27,024 nucleotides of DNA from an uncultured Prevotella sp. Lineage in GTDB: Bacteria; Bacteroidota; Bacteroidia; Bacteroidales; Bacteroidaceae. Positions 24,401-27,024 of the stretch are shown in pieces. Each line of letters opens with the position of its first letter. Positions within the stretch are counted from its first letter, which is position 1. A program made the translations under genes and the position numbers. A model generated the notes under the pieces. It searched no databases and was not told the DNA's origin. It saw nothing but the letters and a program-made list of their open reading frames with translations. The DNA lies in contig USAI01000025.1 in assembly GCA_900552675.1 (NCBI GenBank), positions 1 to 27,024 on the forward strand, read 5' to 3'.

Positions 24401-25063
24401 GACTCTATCGGCCCATCCATCTACTGCTATCTCAACGCGCCCTCGTTCTCTAACGGCGACCGCGTAAACCCCACACCCTATTTCGTGGCACGCATCACCG
24501 ACCAGAATGGCATCAACGCAGCAGGATCGGGCATCGGACACGACTTGCAGCTCATCATCGATGGCGATATGCAGCACACCTATAATCTGAACGAAAACTT
24601 CAGTTACGACTTCGGCTCATACACCTCGGGCTCTACCTTCTATGCGTTGCCCGAATTGGCACCCGGACAGCACCGCCTGCTGTTCCGCGCATGGGACGTG
24701 TATAACAACCCATCAACCACCGAACTGACATTTACGGTGGTGAAGGGGCTGAAGCCTAACCTGTTCAGCATCAGTTGCACAAACAATCCCGCGCACACCT
24801 CTACCACCTTCATCGTGAACCACGACCGCATGGGCAGCAACGTAAACGTGGCCATCGACGTGTTTGACATGAGCGGACGACACCTGTGGACACACAGCGA
24901 GAACGGCGTGAGCGAGAGTAGCGCCTATACCGTAAATTGGAACCTGACGCTGGACAATGGCGCCGCACTGCAAACAGGTGTGTACCTCTACCGCGTGCGC
25001 ATAGGCTCTGACGGCAGCAGCATGACATCGAAAGCAAAGAAGTTGGTAGTGGTTAGGCAATAA
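21401..25063 (+). CDS. porU: Type IX secretion system sortase PorU (C25 gingipain-like)
   Basis: 1220 residues with a signal peptide ending near NAQAQ (about 33). The N-terminal beta-rich region is followed by a peptidase C25 domain at about 475-850. The catalytic His726 is in DYAGHG and Cys759 in TASCD, both present. A tail with FDMSGRHLW and TGVYLYRVRI, ending KKLVVVRQ, is the retained C-terminal domain typical of PorU. In Porphyromonas gingivalis, PorU cuts the sorting domain off cargo at the cell surface and attaches anionic LPS; the P. gingivalis protein is 1158 residues. The neighbour porV, 42 nt downstream, encodes its known partner. Likely substrates in this window are the amidase and the 404-residue protein. 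Confidence 0.95.
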   Translation: MANHIHIIHTRTLLASLVAIIVMTMMGTNAQAQSSTQEQAQMQRFYNLSASDVAITDRLPQFAISVPLPEQYADSIYTATLLYPEFIDMSDTDIQAYHHLAPGGTLPAMPTLDTHMVFDRKRAQLETSFCPLVYRDGKYRILVSFMLKVQSKVRHAQSAKSQHKGSAKNDKTQLKASTTPAERYATHSVLAEGRWAKIRVAETGVYQISDALIRQAGFTDLSKVKLYGYGGNLINEQLVGSELIAQDDLKEVPTCNIAGRRLFFAKGPVSWDSKDSKRRTRNPYSDYGYYFLTQDNASEPATVDSTTFVNSFYPSDTWFSHSLHEVDAYAWYEGGRNLFDRRAITKSNPYTVTLATNANATQAQVTVNVSAGSHAEVQLSFNGEDKGSITVNIGNEGGQSTYNKGNEAAKTFTVSNLSTEKNQLTITTTSGGSVRLDFIDIQWDKPLPLPSLTTGVPTPQYVYNITNQDHHADPQADMVIIIPTSQKLRKQAERLKAFREENDGLRVNLVPADELYNEFASGTPDASAYRRYLKMLYDRAQNDADLPRYLLLFGDCVWDNRLLTSACKSLNADDLLLCHESENSFSQTTCYVDDGFFALLDDGEGLDPASHDKLDMAVGRFPVYNETDAKAMVDKTIAYGTNTNGGAWQNTLVFMGDDGNNNLHMRDEDETAEMISALHPGFIIKKVMWDAYKRETSATGNSYPDVTRTLKQLQQQGALIMDYAGHGKATQISHENALRLNDFNNFTNANLPLWITASCDIMAFDGTEENIGEQAVRNAKGGAVAFFGTTRTVFTNYNKVINQAYLKHVLSTENGETISIGEAQRRAKNQMIEDGADRTVNKLQYSLLGDPALKLALPSRTMVVDEINGVAPSASELQVLKAGSIANIKGHIEGDEGFNGIANITVRDARELVTCRMNDANEPEGAKSAFTFYDRSKTIYTGNDSIRAGQFAFTFAVPKDISYSDATGLINLHAISTDRKTSANGWCDRFVANGSDINDNDSIGPSIYCYLNAPSFSNGDRVNPTPYFVARITDQNGINAAGSGIGHDLQLIIDGDMQHTYNLNENFSYDFGSYTSGSTFYALPELAPGQHRLLFRAWDVYNNPSTTELTFTVVKGLKPNLFSISCTNNPAHTSTTFIVNHDRMGSNVNVAIDVFDMSGRHLWTHSENGVSESSAYTVNWNLTLDNGAALQTGVYLYRVRIGSDGSSMTSKAKKLVVVRQ

Positions 25064-25105
25064 AACGCACCACATAGCGTTATCTATAAAGCAAATTGAA
25101 GCAGA

Positions 25106-26269
25106 ATGAAAGCATACATCAAACACATTATGATGCTGATGCTGGCAGCTATCGCGCTGCCCGCCATGGCACAGAAAGATAATTTTTTTAATCCCGTCAC
25201 AACATCGGTGACCTCGCAAAGCATCGCACCTGACGCACGATCGGCAGGTATGGGCGACGTGGGCGCCGCTACCGACCCCGACGTGGTGTCGCAATACTGG
25301 AACCCCGCCAAGTATCCGTTTAACATCTCGCGTGCTGGCGTAGCTATCAACTATACACCGTGGCTGAGACAGCTGGTAAGCGACATCGACCTGGCTTATG
25401 TGGCTGGCTACTACCGCATAGGCGACTACTCGGCAGTGTCGGCATCGTTGCGCTACTTCTCGTTGGGCGAGGTGCAGATGTCTGACGACGAGAACCTCAC
25501 CATCAACCCTTATGAAATGTCGTTTGATGTGGCCTACTCGCTGATGCTGAGCGAACACTTCTCGCTGGGCGCCGCCGTGCGTTGGATTTACTCTGACCTG
25601 ACCTACGACTTCACCTCTGATACAGCGCCTGGCTCAGCCTTCGCCGCCGACCTGTCGTGCTACTATCAAAACTATTTGAACATCGGAGAGCGCGAATGTC
25701 AGTTGGGATTGGGCTTGAACATTTCAAACATTGGTAGCAAGATTTCGTTTGGTGGCGATAACAACTCTGAATTTATCCCCACCAATATGCGTCTGGGAGC
25801 ATCGCTCATGGTGCCCATCGACGAATACAACCGCTTTACCATTGCTGCCGATGCTAACAAGCTGCTGGTGCCCACCTACCCCAAACAAAACGAGGGCGAA
25901 AGCACCGAAGCTTACCAAGAGCGTGTGCAGAAAGATTATTATGACGTATCGTCAATCAGCGGCATCTTTAAGAGCTTTGGCGATGCCCCTGGCGGCTTTA
26001 AAGAAGAGCTGCAGGAGATACAGTGGAGCGTGGGTGCTGAATATATCTACCACGATAAGTTTGCGCTACGTGCCGGATATCATCATGAGTCGGAGAATAA
26101 AGGTAACCGCAAATACTTTACCGTGGGTGCAGGCTTTAAGATGAGCGTGTTCTCGCTCGATGCTGGCTACGTCATTGCCACGGCCAAGAGTAACCCGCTG
26201 GACCAAACGCTGCGCTTCTCGCTCAGCTTTGATATGGACGGCATTAAAGATTTGTTTAGAAGAAGATAA
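25106..26269 (+). CDS. porV: Type IX secretion system outer-membrane protein PorV (LptO)
   Basis: 387 residues. The signal peptide ends ALPAMA (about 22). The family signature SQSIAPDARSAGMGDVGAA, then DVVSQYWNPAKYPF, occupies about 36-75. The rest alternates like a FadL-type beta-barrel. PorV binds cargo leaving the SprA/Sov translocon and passes it to PorU at the surface. The last ten residues (DGIKDLFRRR) are encoded by the first unit of a 34-bp triplication that runs past the stop codon. Gene order porU-porV-ispF is as seen in P. gingivalis. Confidence 0.95.
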   Translation: MKAYIKHIMMLMLAAIALPAMAQKDNFFNPVTTSVTSQSIAPDARSAGMGDVGAATDPDVVSQYWNPAKYPFNISRAGVAINYTPWLRQLVSDIDLAYVAGYYRIGDYSAVSASLRYFSLGEVQMSDDENLTINPYEMSFDVAYSLMLSEHFSLGAAVRWIYSDLTYDFTSDTAPGSAFAADLSCYYQNYLNIGERECQLGLGLNISNIGSKISFGGDNNSEFIPTNMRLGASLMVPIDEYNRFTIAADANKLLVPTYPKQNEGESTEAYQERVQKDYYDVSSISGIFKSFGDAPGGFKEELQEIQWSVGAEYIYHDKFALRAGYHHESENKGNRKYFTVGAGFKMSVFSLDAGYVIATAKSNPLDQTLRFSLSFDMDGIKDLFRRR

Positions 26270-26338
26270 GGACGGCATTATAGATCTGTATCGAAAAAGA
26301 TAAGGACGGCATTTAAGAATTGTTTAAAAGGAAATAAA
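26237..26338 (+). repeat. 34-bp tandem triplication overlapping the porV 3' end
   Basis: Three contiguous 34-bp units at 26237-26270, 26271-26304 and 26305-26338, each starting GACGGCATT. Unit 1 encodes the last residues and stop of PorV. Unit 2 would read DGIIDLYRKR and stop. Unit 3 has an early stop. Only unit 1 is translated as part of PorV; the others fill the space before ispF. Confidence 0.9.
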
Positions 26339-26351
26339 AAAGCCCCTCATT

Positions 26352-26828
26352 ATGAAAATACGTACCGGACTGGGATATGACGTACACCGACTGGTGGAAG
26401 GAAGAGACTTGTGGTTGGGCGGCATCAAGATACCGCACACCTTAGGATTATTAGGCCATAGCGACGCCGACGTGCTCATTCACGCCATTTGCGATGCTCT
26501 ATTGGGCGCCGCCAACATGCGCGACATAGGCTACCACTTTCCCGACACATCAGCCGACACTCTCGACATTGACAGCAAGATATTGCTGAAAAAAACCGTT
26601 GACCTCATCGCCACAAAGGGCTACAAAATAGGCAACATCGACGCTACCATCTGCGCCGAACGCCCCAAGATAAACCCACACGTACCCGACATGAAGGCTT
26701 GCTTGGCACAGGTGATGGGCATCGACGAAGACGACATCTCAATAAAAGCCACTACCACCGAGCGACTCGGCTTCACTGGCCGCGAAGAAGGTATCTCGGC
26801 CTATGCCGTAGTGCTTATCGAAAAATAA
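26352..26828 (+). CDS. ispF: 2-C-methyl-D-erythritol 2,4-cyclodiphosphate synthase
   Basis: 158 residues, normal family length. Zinc ligands Asp10 and His12 in GYDVHR and His44 in DVLIHA are all present, as are the HSDAD loop (36-40) and the TTTERLGFTGR motif near the C-terminus. The enzyme closes the cyclic diphosphate of the MEP pathway to isoprenoid precursors in the cytoplasm, as a trimer. It follows porV by 82 nt, filled mostly by the 34-bp repeats, with no visible terminator, so co-transcription with porUV is likely. Confidence 0.97.
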   Translation: MKIRTGLGYDVHRLVEGRDLWLGGIKIPHTLGLLGHSDADVLIHAICDALLGAANMRDIGYHFPDTSADTLDIDSKILLKKTVDLIATKGYKIGNIDATICAERPKINPHVPDMKACLAQVMGIDEDDISIKATTTERLGFTGREEGISAYAVVLIEK

Positions 26829-26945
26829 AGGATGAAAAGATAGAAAAGACAAATAGCAAACAATTGTTAAATACTGATTAATAGTGCGTTATAACATTGA
26901 CGTACATCAATATTAATGCATAAAGATGAAGATTTTATGAAAATT

Positions 26946-26978
26946 GTTTGCGCAAACAGTCAAATGTGCGTATCTTTG
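26946..26978 (+). promoter_or_regulatory. Promoter with palindromic operator-like site, for a gene beyond the window
   Basis: -33 TTTG (26947-26950), 20-nt spacer, -7 TATCTTTG (26971-26978): a very good Bacteroidetes promoter. The -33 box lies in a perfect 12-bp palindrome, GTTTGCGCAAAC (26946-26957). The downstream gene starts after 27024. Confidence 0.65.
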
Positions 26979-27024
26979 CATCGTCAAAAGGTTAATAGAT
27001 TGTTTAGGTTAGTAGTAATAGATT

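Overview
This window looks like a chromosomal segment of a Bacteroidales bacterium, most likely Prevotella or a close relative. The evidence is a SusC/SusD pair, surface lipoproteins with acidic residues after the lipobox cysteine, Bacteroidetes-type promoters (-7 box TAnnTTTG), type IX secretion (T9SS) genes and T9SS-like C-terminal tails, and a rplM-rpsI-rpsB-tsf operon. This assignment comes from gene content only; no database was searched.

Region 1 (about 1-8360) holds a minus-strand lipoprotein of the GHL10/DUF187 glycosidase-like family. Divergent from it are a small beta-propeller protein, a 1260-residue zinc N-acetylmuramoyl-L-alanine amidase with a T9SS-type tail, and a 404-residue secreted propeller-like protein. 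Region 2 (about 8360-17600) holds a minus-strand susC-susD-lipoprotein operon, flanked by two gene-free stretches packed with dispersed palindromic repeats. Region 3 (17604-20722) is the ribosomal protein/EF-Ts operon, with probable RNA leaders and a clear intrinsic terminator. Region 4 (20750-26828) is a tight plus-strand cluster: an FAH-family hydrolase, porU (T9SS sortase), porV (T9SS outer-membrane shuttle) and ispF. A strong promoter for a gene beyond the window closes the segment.

Two functional themes link the genes. First, an amidase that strips stem peptides from peptidoglycan sits next to a GHL10 lipoprotein; the E. coli member of that family, DigH, cuts peptide-free glycan strands. 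Both lie near a SusCD importer, so a peptidoglycan-scavenging locus is a reasonable hypothesis. Second, the amidase and the 404-residue protein look like T9SS cargo, and the T9SS sortase and shuttle are encoded about 13 kb downstream.

The most unusual DNA is intergenic: a family of roughly 70-bp repeats with four G-tracts around a GNRA-type hairpin, nested perfect inverted repeats, a 30-nt double-hairpin module inserted into two unrelated repeat families, a 14-bp tandem array in the susC leader, and a 34-bp triplication covering the last codons of porV.
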